Shown: positions 27,747-36,703, counted from the first letter of the stretch. The stretch: 64,000 nucleotides of DNA from Clostridiales bacterium (GCA_022800625.1 JAAWQR010000008.1:1-64000); one strand, 5' to 3'. Made by a program: numbers and translations. Notes: generated from the sequence alone by a model not told the origin.

Positions 27747-30338
27747 TCAATCATTTACCTCGGTCATCTTTTTAAGAGTCACAGGACCTATCAGTCCGCT
27801 TCTCTCCATAACAAGAAATTTTGAGCACAGATCCCTCTGCTCGTACCCGAGATGATTTGCGACAACTACCGTGAAATCATTCTCACCGTCGCGGAGGAAT
27901 CCCGTAACGTCAAATTTGTACGGCGGAGCTATCCTGTCTCCGACTTTCTTTCCGTTTATAAACAGCTCTGCGCTCTCTCCGACCTCGCCGAGATCGAGAA
28001 TATTCGTACCGCTGCTGTCGGAAACATCAAACTTGCCCTCATACTTCATGTAACCTCCGAATCTCGGATACATATCGCGAGAAGTGATGTTCATCAGGCT
28101 GTCCGATTCAAAGGATGTAATGGGAGATTCAGGATAATTCTCTGCGGAATAAAGCGATATATTGTAGTGCGGCTCTATCGTTAGTATGCTATCTGTTTTC
28201 ACTTTTCGGAATACGGGAAGTCCCTTGGGAATATCGCCGAAGAAATATATCACAGATTCATAAGGCGCAAGCTTTGTGTGTACGGCACGATCGTGATCCT
28301 TCAGCAAATAAGCTTTATTTTCCATCGGGAAGTATGCCGCAAAATCTCCTCCCTCAAAAGCATCAAATGTAAGCGTAGTTACAATATCATCGCATATGCC
28401 CTCGTTGGTAAGCATATATGCGTGAGTATCACCGCAGCTGTAGTGGTAGAATCTCAAATTTTCCGCTTCCGAATATGATGTGATATCATAATATCCCTTA
28501 GCTCTCATCCAAAGAGTGAGAAAATCAGACGCAATTTCGTGAATATGTCCGCATTTGTGCCACTTAATGCGCTCAGACGGATGCTCGCAGGTCTTTTCCG
28601 TGATTTTATCGACAAATACCACGTCAATTCCGGCAAGCGCCGCTTCTTCAAGCCTTGCTGTCACTCTCTCCGACAGATATTCTGACATCGGTACGATAAT
28701 GCACGGATACGTCTCGTCACCGAGACACATGCGTCCGTTTTCAAAGCCTGCCATTTCAAGATAATCAGCCGAAATTATATCAAAGTCTATATGATCCTTT
28801 GTTAGAAGCCTTGCAGGCGTATAGAAATACATAAAGTCTCCGCCAGACCACTCAGCCTCGGCGTGATACAGAATCGCCGCGGATGCGTGGTGGATGCCGT
28901 CCGACATTATCGTTGATACACGGTTCATGTATTCCATCAGAAGCTTAAACTGTCTGAACTGCGGGTTGTGTTCTGCTCCCGTAAACTGCGGCGGGACTTC
29001 ATCGGGGAATTTTGCGGAAAAAGCGTGGGGAACAAAATTGTTAATGCCTCTTACCAGCATGTGGTCAGTCAGCCACTTCATCATTTTAAGTCCCTCAGCC
29101 CAGCCGTAGGCGCCGTATATTTCGCACATTGCACGTCCGTGCTTTTCAGGCTGTATGTGAGAGTGAGACGCCGCAAGCTTCGCCAAGCTGTAAGTGAAGA
29201 AATCGGAATCAGCCGTGTCATACCAACAGTTGCAGGCGTTCGGATGATCCGTAAGTCCCGGAACTATCTGATGGAGCACCACGTCAACTCCCGCCATATC
29301 CTGACCGTCAAGCGCGCGGAAATAGTGTCCTCCGCTTCCCATATTTGAGTGCTGATTGTTGTCCTCTACGACGTGTCCGATATACATGGCTCCGCGCTCG
29401 CGGCACCATGCGCCGACTCTGTCGCAGAACGATTCCTTATAAAGCGTTGACACAGTATCCATGTACGACACCCTGTAGTTCTGAGACAAGCCTGTCATCG
29501 TAAACCACAGCGAGGGCAAAGTAAGCATATAATCGTCTCCGAGCCTCTTGCGCATACCTTCTGCTATATATTTGTTCCACGGATATCTAGCATGAGATGC
29601 GCTCTCTCCCTTTATCGGCAAAGCCGAGCCGTTCATAATAAACGGTTCGTCACTGAAAAATCCTTTAAATGTTTTTCCGAAATATTTTTTCAGATGAGTG
29701 TAATGCGGCTCATATATTTCTTCAAACATTAAATTAACCGATTCGGGATTTGTAAAGTCAACCCGACCGTCAGCTTCGGGACGTTCAAAGATAAAGAACA
29801 CGCGCCAGATTCCCTGCGGAAAATCAAAAGTCACAAGTCCGTCATGAAGCTTGTCCGTAATATCTATACACTCTCCGGTCAGCATCTGTCCCTCATCGGC
29901 ACAACGGCAGGCGATTATCGCTTTCAGCTCGTCGCCTTTCGTCTCATCTGCCCAGCCCTCATATATGACCGAAGCGTCGGTAAGAGGACCGCACACGTCC
30001 ATGTGACGCTCTGTTATTGCCCGTTTGCCGAGTTCGGGGTGTTTTTCAGGCAAAATCCCGTTACAGAAGCCCGTCGGAAAGTACTTGTCATCAAGTATCC
30101 ACACCTCCATTCCGAGTCTCTCGCTCTCCTCAAGAATGAGAGCCATATCCTCCCACCATGCGTCGCGCGCAAACCCCTCATGAGGGCGCGATTCAACGCA
30201 CACTGCGGATATACCCGAATCATGTATTCTGTGAAGCTCTTTTATGAGAGTATCATCATCTTCTCCGTGCTGCCAAAAGAACGGGAGTATGTGGTTTTCA
30301 CTATCGCCGTTCAGTACGCGTTTTAATTTATCTTTCAA
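27747..30338 (-). CDS. Large glycoside hydrolase-like protein (GH106/GH2-like architecture)
   Basis: An 863-residue intracellular protein (no signal peptide). The N-terminal half opens with FFWQHGEDDD and HDSGISAVCVESRPHEGF, then ERLGMEVWILDD, the beginning of a TIM barrel such as in alpha-L-rhamnosidase-like (GH106) and related families. KGFFSDEPF contains an acidic pair that could be catalytic. The middle is large and Trp/Tyr/His-rich, with a glutamine-amidotransferase-like stretch near residues 530-580. The last 130 residues form a beta-sandwich of the galactose-binding/GH2 sugar-binding type (AELFINGKKVGDRIAPPYKF). Its substrate is probably a plant or host glycan-derived oligosaccharide, unproved. 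The TTG start has GGAGGAAG upstream. Confidence 0.75.
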   Translation of the reverse strand: MKDKLKRVLNGDSENHILPFFWQHGEDDDTLIKELHRIHDSGISAVCVESRPHEGFARDAWWEDMALILEESERLGMEVWILDDKYFPTGFCNGILPEKHPELGKRAITERHMDVCGPLTDASVIYEGWADETKGDELKAIIACRCADEGQMLTGECIDITDKLHDGLVTFDFPQGIWRVFFIFERPEADGRVDFTNPESVNLMFEEIYEPHYTHLKKYFGKTFKGFFSDEPFIMNGSALPIKGESASHARYPWNKYIAEGMRKRLGDDYMLTLPSLWFTMTGLSQNYRVSYMDTVSTLYKESFCDRVGAWCRERGAMYIGHVVEDNNQHSNMGSGGHYFRALDGQDMAGVDVVLHQIVPGLTDHPNACNCWYDTADSDFFTYSLAKLAASHSHIQPEKHGRAMCEIYGAYGWAEGLKMMKWLTDHMLVRGINNFVPHAFSAKFPDEVPPQFTGAEHNPQFRQFKLLMEYMNRVSTIMSDGIHHASAAILYHAEAEWSGGDFMYFYTPARLLTKDHIDFDIISADYLEMAGFENGRMCLGDETYPCIIVPMSEYLSERVTARLEEAALAGIDVVFVDKITEKTCEHPSERIKWHKCGHIHEIASDFLTLWMRAKGYYDITSYSEAENLRFYHYSCGDTHAYMLTNEGICDDIVTTLTFDAFEGGDFAAYFPMENKAYLLKDHDRAVHTKLAPYESVIYFFGDIPKGLPVFRKVKTDSILTIEPHYNISLYSAENYPESPITSFESDSLMNITSRDMYPRFGGYMKYEGKFDVSDSSGTNILDLGEVGESAELFINGKKVGDRIAPPYKFDVTGFLRDGENDFTVVVANHLGYEQRDLCSKFLVMERSGLIGPVTLKKMTEVND

Positions 30339-30444
30339 AACTTCCTCCGAAAATACACCCGTTATGACAGTTACGATAAATCTATACCGAGTGCAATTTA
30401 TCCGTTATATCATGCTTTGCCGTTTTTGCATTTTTATTATACCA

Positions 30445-30491
30445 TGATTTCTTCCTTAGAGCCGCCTGTGGCGGCATTAAATTAAGAAATC
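30445..30491. repeat. Nested inverted repeat
   Basis: Outer arms GATTTCTT/AAGAAATC enclose a perfect GCCGCC-TGT-GGCGGC hairpin. It lies in the leader of the glycoside hydrolase unit. Confidence 0.5.
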
Positions 30492-30523
30492 AGCCGCGGG
30501 TAAAAATTTCCTCATTTATTGCC

Positions 30524-30567
30524 GCACGGTAAAACCGTGCTTTGGCATTATCATTTTTATTATACCC
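30524..30567. repeat. Repeat element, copy 1 (hairpin plus promoter-like core)
   Basis: The hairpin GCACGGT-AAA-ACCGTGC is followed by TTTGGCATTA and ATTTTTATTATACC. About 33 nt recur at 31413-31446 in the same orientation, and the second half recurs at 30415-30444. The minus strand of each carries TATAAT. Confidence 0.6.
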
Positions 30568-30587
30568 GAATGAGCGTTGTCAGTCAA
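30559..30587 (-). promoter_or_regulatory. Sigma-A promoter for the glycoside hydrolase-oxidoreductase unit
   Basis: Minus strand TTGACT (30587-30582), 17-nt spacer, TATAAT (30564-30559). The -10 lies inside the repeat element. The leader would be about 215 nt. Confidence 0.65.
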
Positions 30588-30670
30588 GATGCTGTTTTAT
30601 CGATACCGTCAATTTATCGTAATTTATTTTCAGAATTGTGCCACAAGAGCAGGGCTGTATAATTGTTCAT

Positions 30671-30716
30671 CAAAATATTATAATAGGGCGCTCACCGAAA
30701 TAGATGACCGCCCTAT
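30671..30716 (-). terminator. Terminator of the GyrI-like gene
   Basis: ATAGGGCG pairs with CGCCCTAT around an 18-nt loop containing a further TCA/TGA pairing; TATAATATTTTG follows on the minus strand. Confidence 0.6.
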
Positions 30717-30730
30717 AAAGCGTGACTTTA

Positions 30731-31363
30731 TTAAACTTTCCTTATCGGATGTCTTATCACCGTTTTTCTTTTTTCGGGAGCCGTTTTTCGTGGATCGGAC
30801 AGATAAATCTCATGGTGCAGACGCTCATTATTTATATCATTTTCATATCCGTTTTCTTGTAAAAAGCGATCCATTACAGTTACTGTTTCACCTTCATCGT
30901 CAAATGCGCCTATGTGCATAATTTGAACGCATAACCCTTCGACAACTGTAAGGAATTTTGCTGATGAGAGGTCTAATCTCTTCTTTTTTTCTGCCGTTTC
31001 TCTCGCCCATTCAAAATCCTTTTCTGTCACAAAATCCGGCAAACGAATAACAGAGATCCAATTGAAAGCGGATTTATCGGAATATTCTGCGCCGTCCGTA
31101 TCGTCCTGCCACCAAAATCCCTCTAACGGCGGAACAACATATTCAAAAAAACCGTCTATTTTATATTCTGTCTTGTAACTCATCTTCAAGGTATATGCTA
31201 TCGCATATAAAACACTTATTGCCTCCTTGTATGCCCCGCCTTCTTCATTAGGATCACCCTTCCCTCTCACCGCAATATAATTAACCTTAGGAACATCTAC
31301 TATTTCAGGTTTATTACCGGGCATATAAAATTCTCTGTATTCTTTCTTAAAATCAAAAGCCAT
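30731..31363 (-). CDS. GyrI-like small-molecule-binding domain protein
   Basis: A 210-residue soluble protein made of a GyrI-like (SOUL/GyrI superfamily) domain without a DNA-binding part. The start MAFDFKKEYREFYMPG and VPKVNYIAVRGKGDP, then IDGFFEYVVPPLEGFWW, are typical of the stand-alone GyrI-like family that binds or hydrolyses small aromatic or cyclopropanoid compounds. Trp/Tyr-rich segments around residues 70-95 probably line the pocket. GGAGG lies 6 nt before the ATG. The gene is flanked on both sides by copies of the same repeat, suggesting it was gained with the elements or lies in a recombination-prone site. Confidence 0.85.
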   Translation of the reverse strand: MAFDFKKEYREFYMPGNKPEIVDVPKVNYIAVRGKGDPNEEGGAYKEAISVLYAIAYTLKMSYKTEYKIDGFFEYVVPPLEGFWWQDDTDGAEYSDKSAFNWISVIRLPDFVTEKDFEWARETAEKKKRLDLSSAKFLTVVEGLCVQIMHIGAFDDEGETVTVMDRFLQENGYENDINNERLHHEIYLSDPRKTAPEKRKTVIRHPIRKV

Positions 31364-31412
31364 AGTTTACCTCCAAAATTTCATGCTTTCTTTATGTACT
31401 GCCCGCGACTGT

Positions 31413-31446
31413 ACCGTGCTTTGGCATTACATTTTTATTATACCAT
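31413..31446. repeat. Repeat element, copy 2
   Basis: ACCGTGCTTTGGCATTA then ATTTTTATTATACC match copy 1 almost base for base. On the minus strand it offers an extended -10 (TGGTATAAT) that could drive the GyrI-like gene. Confidence 0.6.
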
Positions 31447-31449
31447 GAA

Positions 31450-31551
31450 GCAATCGCGTTTGCTTGCAAGGACGCGATTGCGAAGCCATCAATGAACGCA
31501 GCCGCGCATTGCGCGGAGCGGAATAGCCGCTAATGTCTTACGCAGTAAGAC
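31450..31551. repeat. Cluster of four consecutive perfect hairpins
   Basis: In 102 nt: GCAATCGCGT/ACGCGATTGC, CCGCGC-ATT-GCGCGG, AGCGG-AATAG-CCGCT and GTCTTAC-GCA-GTAAGAC. It lies between the divergent GyrI-like and coaE genes. It looks like an extragenic palindromic element rather than a terminator. Confidence 0.55.
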
Positions 31552-31589
31552 TTTCTGCGTATATTATACCATAAGATAAGTGCAAAATC

Positions 31590-31618
31590 TTGCAAATATC
31601 GGAAAAGCGTGGTAAAAT
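31590..31618 (+). promoter_or_regulatory. Sigma-A promoter for coaE
   Basis: TTGCAA (31590-31595), 17-nt spacer, TAAAAT (31613-31618). Confidence 0.7.
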
Positions 31619-31658
31619 ATATTTATACATTTTTGACCATGTAAAAACGGAGACTGCA

Positions 31659-32327
31659 ATGAATAAAGACACAAGTACCGTAATTATAGGTTTGTGCGGA
31701 AGAAGCGGTTCGGGCAAGGGATACCTGTCGGAAATTTTCGGCGAGCTCGGAATAAAATCGATCGACACTGACGCTGTGTATCACGAAATGACGGGCACAC
31801 CCACAGGCGGCAAGGTTCATCCCTGTATGAGGGAGCTTGCAGAGCAGTTTGGAAATGCTGTGCTGAACAACACAGGCTCGCTCAACAGGCGTGCACTGTC
31901 TGAGATCGTATTTGCTCCGGACGGGAAAGAAAAGCTTAATACGCTCAACCGTATCACTCACCGATATATTCTTGAAGAAACCGCACGGCGCATAGCTTCA
32001 GCTGAAAGCTCAGGAGAGGTTGCTGTAATAATCGACGCGCCGCTTATGTTTGAAAGCGGCTGTGACAGGATGTGCGACGTTATAATCGCGGCAGACGCAC
32101 CTGAAGAAGTACTGCTGCGACGAATATCAGATCGCGACGGCATCAGCATTTCAGCCGCACAGAGCAGACTTGCCTCACAGATATCGCGGGATGAACTTTC
32201 AGAACGCGCGGATTTTGTGATAAACACTCATAAGTCCCGTGATGAACTTTTAGATGAAGTCAGGGAGCTGTTATCCCGCATAACGGATAAAAATTACGCA
32301 GAGAAAGGTAAAGACCGTAAAAAATGA
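31659..32327 (+). CDS. coaE: Dephospho-CoA kinase
   Basis: A 222-residue P-loop kinase that phosphorylates the 3'-hydroxyl of dephospho-CoA, the last step of CoA synthesis. Walker A is GRSGSGKG at residues 14-21; SIDTDAVYHEM is the DxD-containing CoaE block, and VIIDAPLMFESG and ADFVINTH are further family motifs. ATG 31659 follows CGGAGA; an upstream frame overlaps the promoter and is discarded. The stop codon overlaps the next gene by 4 nt. Confidence 0.95.
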   Translation: MNKDTSTVIIGLCGRSGSGKGYLSEIFGELGIKSIDTDAVYHEMTGTPTGGKVHPCMRELAEQFGNAVLNNTGSLNRRALSEIVFAPDGKEKLNTLNRITHRYILEETARRIASAESSGEVAVIIDAPLMFESGCDRMCDVIIAADAPEEVLLRRISDRDGISISAAQSRLASQISRDELSERADFVINTHKSRDELLDEVRELLSRITDKNYAEKGKDRKK

Positions 32328-32899
32328 AAGACAAGACCCCGATAATCCGCAGTGTCGTCATTATAACGATAGCGGCTCTGTCAATTCTTGCAGGCTTTGC
32401 ATATCAGGCAATATGCGAAAGGCTCGACTACAGGAACTATCCGCAGGATTATTCTGAATTTGTTTCAAAATATGCGGAAGAATTCGGAATTCCCGAGCAT
32501 ATCGTATACGGAGTTATAAAGTTTGAGAGCTCCTTTAAGTCAGGCAATGTCAGTGATGACGGCGGTGTGGGACTGATGTCGGTAACGCCTGAAAACTTTG
32601 ACAAGTATCTTGATCTGACAGGAGAAAAACTGCCGCACGACGCTCTGTACGGACCTGAAACAAACATAAAATACGGGTGTTTTGAGCTGTCGTATCTCTT
32701 CAATAAATACAGAAGCTGGGACGCGGCATTTTGCGCAAAACAGCTCGGACTTGAAAAAGTTGACGAATGGCGTACTCTTGAAGGAGCGGAAGACGAGGAA
32801 GGACGGCTTGTAAAGCTTCCCGAAGAAGGAGAAAAAAACGCAAAACCCTTAACCCGTGTATGCGAAAAGTACAAAGAACTGTACTATTCCGCTGAATGA
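32324..32899 (+). CDS. Membrane-anchored lytic transglycosylase-like protein
   Basis: A 191-residue protein with an N-terminal membrane helix (residues about 9-28) and an extracellular SLT/lysozyme-like domain. The catalytic Glu68 is in VIKFESSF and the G-x-G-L-M-S block corresponds to the family's GLMQ motif, with Ser replacing Gln. The rest (YGCFELSYLFNKYRSWDAAF) follows the usual pattern. It probably cleaves peptidoglycan glycan strands. The ATG overlaps coaE (ATGA), so the genes are coupled, a common pairing in Clostridia. Confidence 0.85.
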   Translation: MKDKTPIIRSVVIITIAALSILAGFAYQAICERLDYRNYPQDYSEFVSKYAEEFGIPEHIVYGVIKFESSFKSGNVSDDGGVGLMSVTPENFDKYLDLTGEKLPHDALYGPETNIKYGCFELSYLFNKYRSWDAAFCAKQLGLEKVDEWRTLEGAEDEEGRLVKLPEEGEKNAKPLTRVCEKYKELYYSAE

Positions 32900-32963
32900 G
32901 CGGCAAAATTACGGCTAAAAATTAAGCTATAAAAGATTATTTGTAAGGAAGGAATACATTACC

Positions 32964-34373
32964 ATGAGCACAGAAAAGAAACAGGGCGGTCTTGCCGAAA
33001 AGCTTTTATACAACAACAAGAGCATATTCGAGCTTGAAAGCTCGGACGAGAGAGCACGCATGATGGAGTTCGCAGAAGACTATAAATATTTTCTCGACCG
33101 CTCAAAAACAGAGCGAGAGGCGACAGAACAGATAATCATGACGCTTGACGCGTCGGGATTCCGCGAATATCACCTCGGAGACAAGGTTAAGGCTGGCGAC
33201 AGGCTTTACTACAACAACCGCGGCAAGAATGTTTTTGCAATATCGGTAGGACGCGAGAGCATCGAAAACGGAGTCCGCATCTGCGCATCTCATATTGATT
33301 CTCCGAGACTTGACCTCAAGCCCTCTCCGCTCTTTGAAGCTGACGGAGTAGGATATTTTAAAACTCACTATTACGGCGGTATCCGCAAGTATCAGTGGAC
33401 AACGATCCCGCTTGCGCTCCACGGCGTCGTAACACGCGCCGACGGAACAACGGTAAATGTAAATGTCGGCGAAGATAAAGGAGATCCCGTATTCTGCATT
33501 TCCGATCTCCTGCCGCACCTTTCAAAGGATCAGGACACAAAAAAACTCTCCGAGGCGTTTTCGGGAGAGGGACTGAACATCATGATCTGCTCTTCCCCGT
33601 ATACTGATGAAAACGGAGAGATTACGGAAAGCGACGCTGTAAAGCTGAACGTCATGAAGCTGCTGAACGACAAGTACGGCATAGTTGAAACGGATTTTCT
33701 CAGCGCCGAGCTGACAGCCGTTCCGGCAGGCGGAGCTTATGATATCGGCTTTGACAGATGGCTGATCGGAGCATACGGCCACGACGATAAGTGCTGTGCA
33801 TACCCGACGCTGCGCGCTGTTGTTGATGCCGGTGAAACGGAGCACACCGTGATCGTTACCTTTGCAGACAAGGAAGAAACGGGAAGCTGCGGAGTAACGG
33901 GAATGAAAAGTTCAATACTCATAGATATCATCGACGCACTTTCAGAGCAGTTCGGTGTAAACCCCGCGCTTGTAAGAAGCCGTTCGTGCTGTCTCTCGGC
34001 AGATGTTACCGCAGCCTTCGATCCGAATTATTCAGATGTATTTGAAAAGCGCAATTCCGCATATCTTCACCGCGGGGTAGCTCTCGCAAAATATACGGGT
34101 GCAAGAGGAAAGAGCAGTACAAACGATACCTCCGCAGAGTACGCAGGTTTTGTCCGTTCAATGCTCGACCGTGAGAATGTCGTATGGCAGATGGCGGAGC
34201 TTGGCAAGGTAGACGCAGGCGGCGGCGGAACTGTCGCTATGTATATATCTCAGTTCAATATCGACACGATCGATATCGGCGTACCTGTAATTTCAATGCA
34301 CGCGCCGTTTGAAATAATATCAAAGGCTGACCTTTACGAAGCGTACAAGGCTTTTGCTGCTTTCTGTAAATGA
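32964..34373 (+). CDS. M18-family aminopeptidase
   Basis: A 469-residue dinuclear-zinc aminopeptidase (aspartyl-aminopeptidase family), cytosolic. Metal and catalytic motifs are visible: ASHIDSPRLDLKPSP, AYGHDDKCCAYP, FADKEETGS, SADVTAAFDPN and the C-terminal VISMHAPFE. It likely trims acidic N-terminal residues during peptide turnover. AAGGAAGG precedes the ATG. The final codons (KAFAAFCK) and stop are part of a 47-bp unit that is repeated downstream, so the 3' end has been tandemly duplicated. Confidence 0.93.
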   Translation: MSTEKKQGGLAEKLLYNNKSIFELESSDERARMMEFAEDYKYFLDRSKTEREATEQIIMTLDASGFREYHLGDKVKAGDRLYYNNRGKNVFAISVGRESIENGVRICASHIDSPRLDLKPSPLFEADGVGYFKTHYYGGIRKYQWTTIPLALHGVVTRADGTTVNVNVGEDKGDPVFCISDLLPHLSKDQDTKKLSEAFSGEGLNIMICSSPYTDENGEITESDAVKLNVMKLLNDKYGIVETDFLSAELTAVPAGGAYDIGFDRWLIGAYGHDDKCCAYPTLRAVVDAGETEHTVIVTFADKEETGSCGVTGMKSSILIDIIDALSEQFGVNPALVRSRSCCLSADVTAAFDPNYSDVFEKRNSAYLHRGVALAKYTGARGKSSTNDTSAEYAGFVRSMLDRENVVWQMAELGKVDAGGGGTVAMYISQFNIDTIDIGVPVISMHAPFEIISKADLYEAYKAFAAFCK

Positions 34374-34466
34374 TTTTTTAAGTTACCACGCAAAAGGCTT
34401 TTGCCGCTTTATGTAAATGATTTTCTAAGTCAACACGCAAAAGGCTTTTACTGCTTTTTGCAAATA
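34345..34466. repeat. 47-bp tandem repeat duplicating the end of the M18 gene
   Basis: AAGGCTTTT begins at 34347, 34394 and 34441, exactly 47 nt apart, giving about 2.6 copies. Each copy contains GCTTT-TGTAAATGA-like sequence and ACGCAAA. The first copy holds the last codons and stop of the gene; the others are non-coding and have diverged by several substitutions. Confidence 0.8.
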
Positions 34467-34571
34467 AAGAATTCTAAAATTGCGTCTGGGGGCGCTTTAG
34501 AAAAAGCGCCCTGAGAACTATTATTAAATCTTAAAGTCCCCAGCCGAACAAACGGCAGAACGGAGAACACG

Positions 34572-35645
34572 ATGACGGAACGGCTTCACGATGCAGAAGT
34601 CAGATTTGAAGAAATAGAAAAGTCTCTTGAGAACCCTGAAATTATGAGCAATATAGAAGAGTATACCCGACTGATGAAGGAATACAAATCACTCTCACCG
34701 CTCATTGAAAAATACAGAGAACTCATGCGCGCAAAAAAGAATATGAGTGAAGCGCACGAGCTGATGGAGCTTTCCGACGACGCGGAGCTGCGCGATATGG
34801 CGGCAGGAGAATACCGCGAGGAAAAGCTGAATATTCAGAGACTTGAAGAAGAATTAAAAGTCCTGCTGCTGCCGCGAGATCCGATGGATGACAAGAATGT
34901 CGTAGTTGAAATACGCGCCGGGGCAGGCGGAGAGGAAGCCGCACTTTTTGCAGGCGTTCTTTTCAGGATGTACACGATGTATGCCGACTCAAAAAGGTTT
35001 AAAACCGAAGTTGTCAGCATGAATGAAACAGGACTCGGCGGATACCGTGAGATCACATTTATCGTATCGGGAGAGGGCTCGTATTCGAGATTTAAGTACG
35101 AGGTCGGCGTTCACAGAGTACAGAGAGTTCCGGAAACAGAAACGGCGGGGCGTATACATACATCAACCGCGACTGTTGCCGTACTTCCCGAAGTTGAGGA
35201 CGTTGAAGTTGAAATAAACCCCTCAGACTTGCAAATTGAAACAATAAAATCAAGCGGTGCGGGCGGACAGCATGTCAACAAGACAGAATCCGCAATAAGA
35301 ATGATTCACAAGCCGACCGGAATCGTTATCGAATGTCAGGACGAGCGAAGTCAGTTCAAAAACCGCGACCGCGCGCTGAAGCTGCTTCGGGCAAAGCTGT
35401 ATGATATGAAGCAAGCCGAGCAGGACGACAAGATCGCCTCCGAAAGGCGCTCTCAGGTCGGAACAGGCGACCGAAGCGAGAGGATCAGGACATATAATTA
35501 TCATCAGGGGCGCATTACAGATCACAGGATAGGACTTACAGTTCACTCCCTTGATACATTTTTAAACGGAGATATCGATTTTATGATAGACGCTCTGGCT
35601 ACGGCGGACGCCGCCGCAAAACTGAAGGGCGAAGCACAAAATTGA
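34572..35645 (+). CDS. prfA: Peptide chain release factor 1
   Basis: A 357-residue class I release factor for UAA and UAG. The catalytic GGQ (Gly231-Gly232-Gln233, in GAGGQHVNKT) and the PxT codon-recognition motif (PET in RVPETETAGRIHTS) identify RF1 rather than RF2; Firmicutes often have PET here. The coiled-coil N-terminal domain and the C-terminal DHRIG block are intact, and length is standard. It lies 16 nt before the sua5 gene. This prfA-Sua5 pairing is common, and the products act on translation termination and tRNA modification. Confidence 0.97.
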   Translation: MTERLHDAEVRFEEIEKSLENPEIMSNIEEYTRLMKEYKSLSPLIEKYRELMRAKKNMSEAHELMELSDDAELRDMAAGEYREEKLNIQRLEEELKVLLLPRDPMDDKNVVVEIRAGAGGEEAALFAGVLFRMYTMYADSKRFKTEVVSMNETGLGGYREITFIVSGEGSYSRFKYEVGVHRVQRVPETETAGRIHTSTATVAVLPEVEDVEVEINPSDLQIETIKSSGAGGQHVNKTESAIRMIHKPTGIVIECQDERSQFKNRDRALKLLRAKLYDMKQAEQDDKIASERRSQVGTGDRSERIRTYNYHQGRITDHRIGLTVHSLDTFLNGDIDFMIDALATADAAAKLKGEAQN

Positions 35646-35660
35646 CAACTTAAAACAAAA

Positions 35661-36689
35661 TTGGAAACCGTATATTACAAAATAAAAGATAACAGAACGG
35701 AAAATACTGCCGCTCTTGAAAAGGCGGGGGAGATAATACGCAGCGGAGGTCTTGTTGCCTTCCCTACCGAAACCGTATACGGTCTCGGAGCGTCTGCTCT
35801 GTCGGACACTGCGGCAAAAAAAATATATGAAGCTAAGGGAAGACCGTCGGACAATCCGCTGATTGTACATATTTCCGACACGGCGGAGGCTGAAAAGATT
35901 GCTTACACCTCGGAAATGTATCAAAAACTTGCAGAACGCTTTATGCCCGGACCGCTTACCGTGATCCTGCCGAAAAAGGATATTATACCTGACAGTGTGA
36001 CAGGCGGCGGTGACACCGTAGGCATCAGATGCCCGATAAATGAGACCGCGCGTGAGCTTATACGTCTGGCAGGCGTGCCTATTGCCGCGCCAAGCGCAAA
36101 TTCTTCGGGAAAGCCGTCGCCCACCTCAGCGCTTCACGTTAAGGCTGACCTTAACGGCAAGATCGACATGATAATCGACGGCGGAGAATGCGACATCGGC
36201 GTGGAATCTACGGTGATCTCGCTGTGCGGCGACGCTTTAACTATTCTCCGTCCGGGTGCGGTAACTGAAGATATGCTGCGTAAGGTGTGTGCGGATGTAA
36301 CAATCGATAAAGCTGTCGTAGATCCTTCGCTTGCAGGTGCAAATCCGAAGTCTCCCGGAATGAAATATAAGCATTATTCGCCAATGGCAAACGTCATTCT
36401 TCTTGACGGAAACAGCGAAGCCTTTATCGATTATGTAAACCGTACAGCAGGAAAGCGCGACGGAGTTTTCGCCGCGGTAAATGAAAAGGATAAGTTTGAC
36501 TGTACCGTCCTGACTGTCGGAGACGGTTCTGATGAAGATATAATTCATCAGCTTTACGCACAATTGAGGCACGCGGACGACTTGTTGCTCGATAACGTAT
36601 ATATCAAAGCACCTGCAACTTCGGGAGAAGCTTTGGCTCTCTATAACAGGCTTATCCGCGCGGCAGGCGGTAAGGTAATAAAGCTTTAG
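35661..36689 (+). CDS. sua5: L-threonylcarbamoyladenylate synthase, Sua5 type
   Basis: A 342-residue enzyme making threonylcarbamoyl-AMP from Thr, bicarbonate and ATP for the t6A37 modification of ANN-decoding tRNAs. Residues about 10-200 form the YrdC domain (GGLVAFPTETVYGLG; KGRPSDNPLIVH; IAAPSANSSGKPSPT), and the C-terminal Sua5 domain (KYKHYSPMA onward) is present, unlike the short TsaC. The likely start is TTG 35661, but it has no good Shine-Dalgarno sequence, so translation may depend on coupling with prfA. Confidence 0.93.
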   Translation: METVYYKIKDNRTENTAALEKAGEIIRSGGLVAFPTETVYGLGASALSDTAAKKIYEAKGRPSDNPLIVHISDTAEAEKIAYTSEMYQKLAERFMPGPLTVILPKKDIIPDSVTGGGDTVGIRCPINETARELIRLAGVPIAAPSANSSGKPSPTSALHVKADLNGKIDMIIDGGECDIGVESTVISLCGDALTILRPGAVTEDMLRKVCADVTIDKAVVDPSLAGANPKSPGMKYKHYSPMANVILLDGNSEAFIDYVNRTAGKRDGVFAAVNEKDKFDCTVLTVGDGSDEDIIHQLYAQLRHADDLLLDNVYIKAPATSGEALALYNRLIRAAGGKVIKL

Positions 36690-36703
36690 TAATTTATTTC
36701 TCT

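Larger units (their letters stand above)
30339..30730. other. Intergenic region with promoter, hairpins and terminator
   Basis: About 390 nt holding, in order, a cruciform-like repeat (30445-30491), a repeat copy with hairpin (30524-30567), the promoter of the glycoside hydrolase unit, and the terminator of the GyrI-like gene. No gene is seen. Confidence 0.6.
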
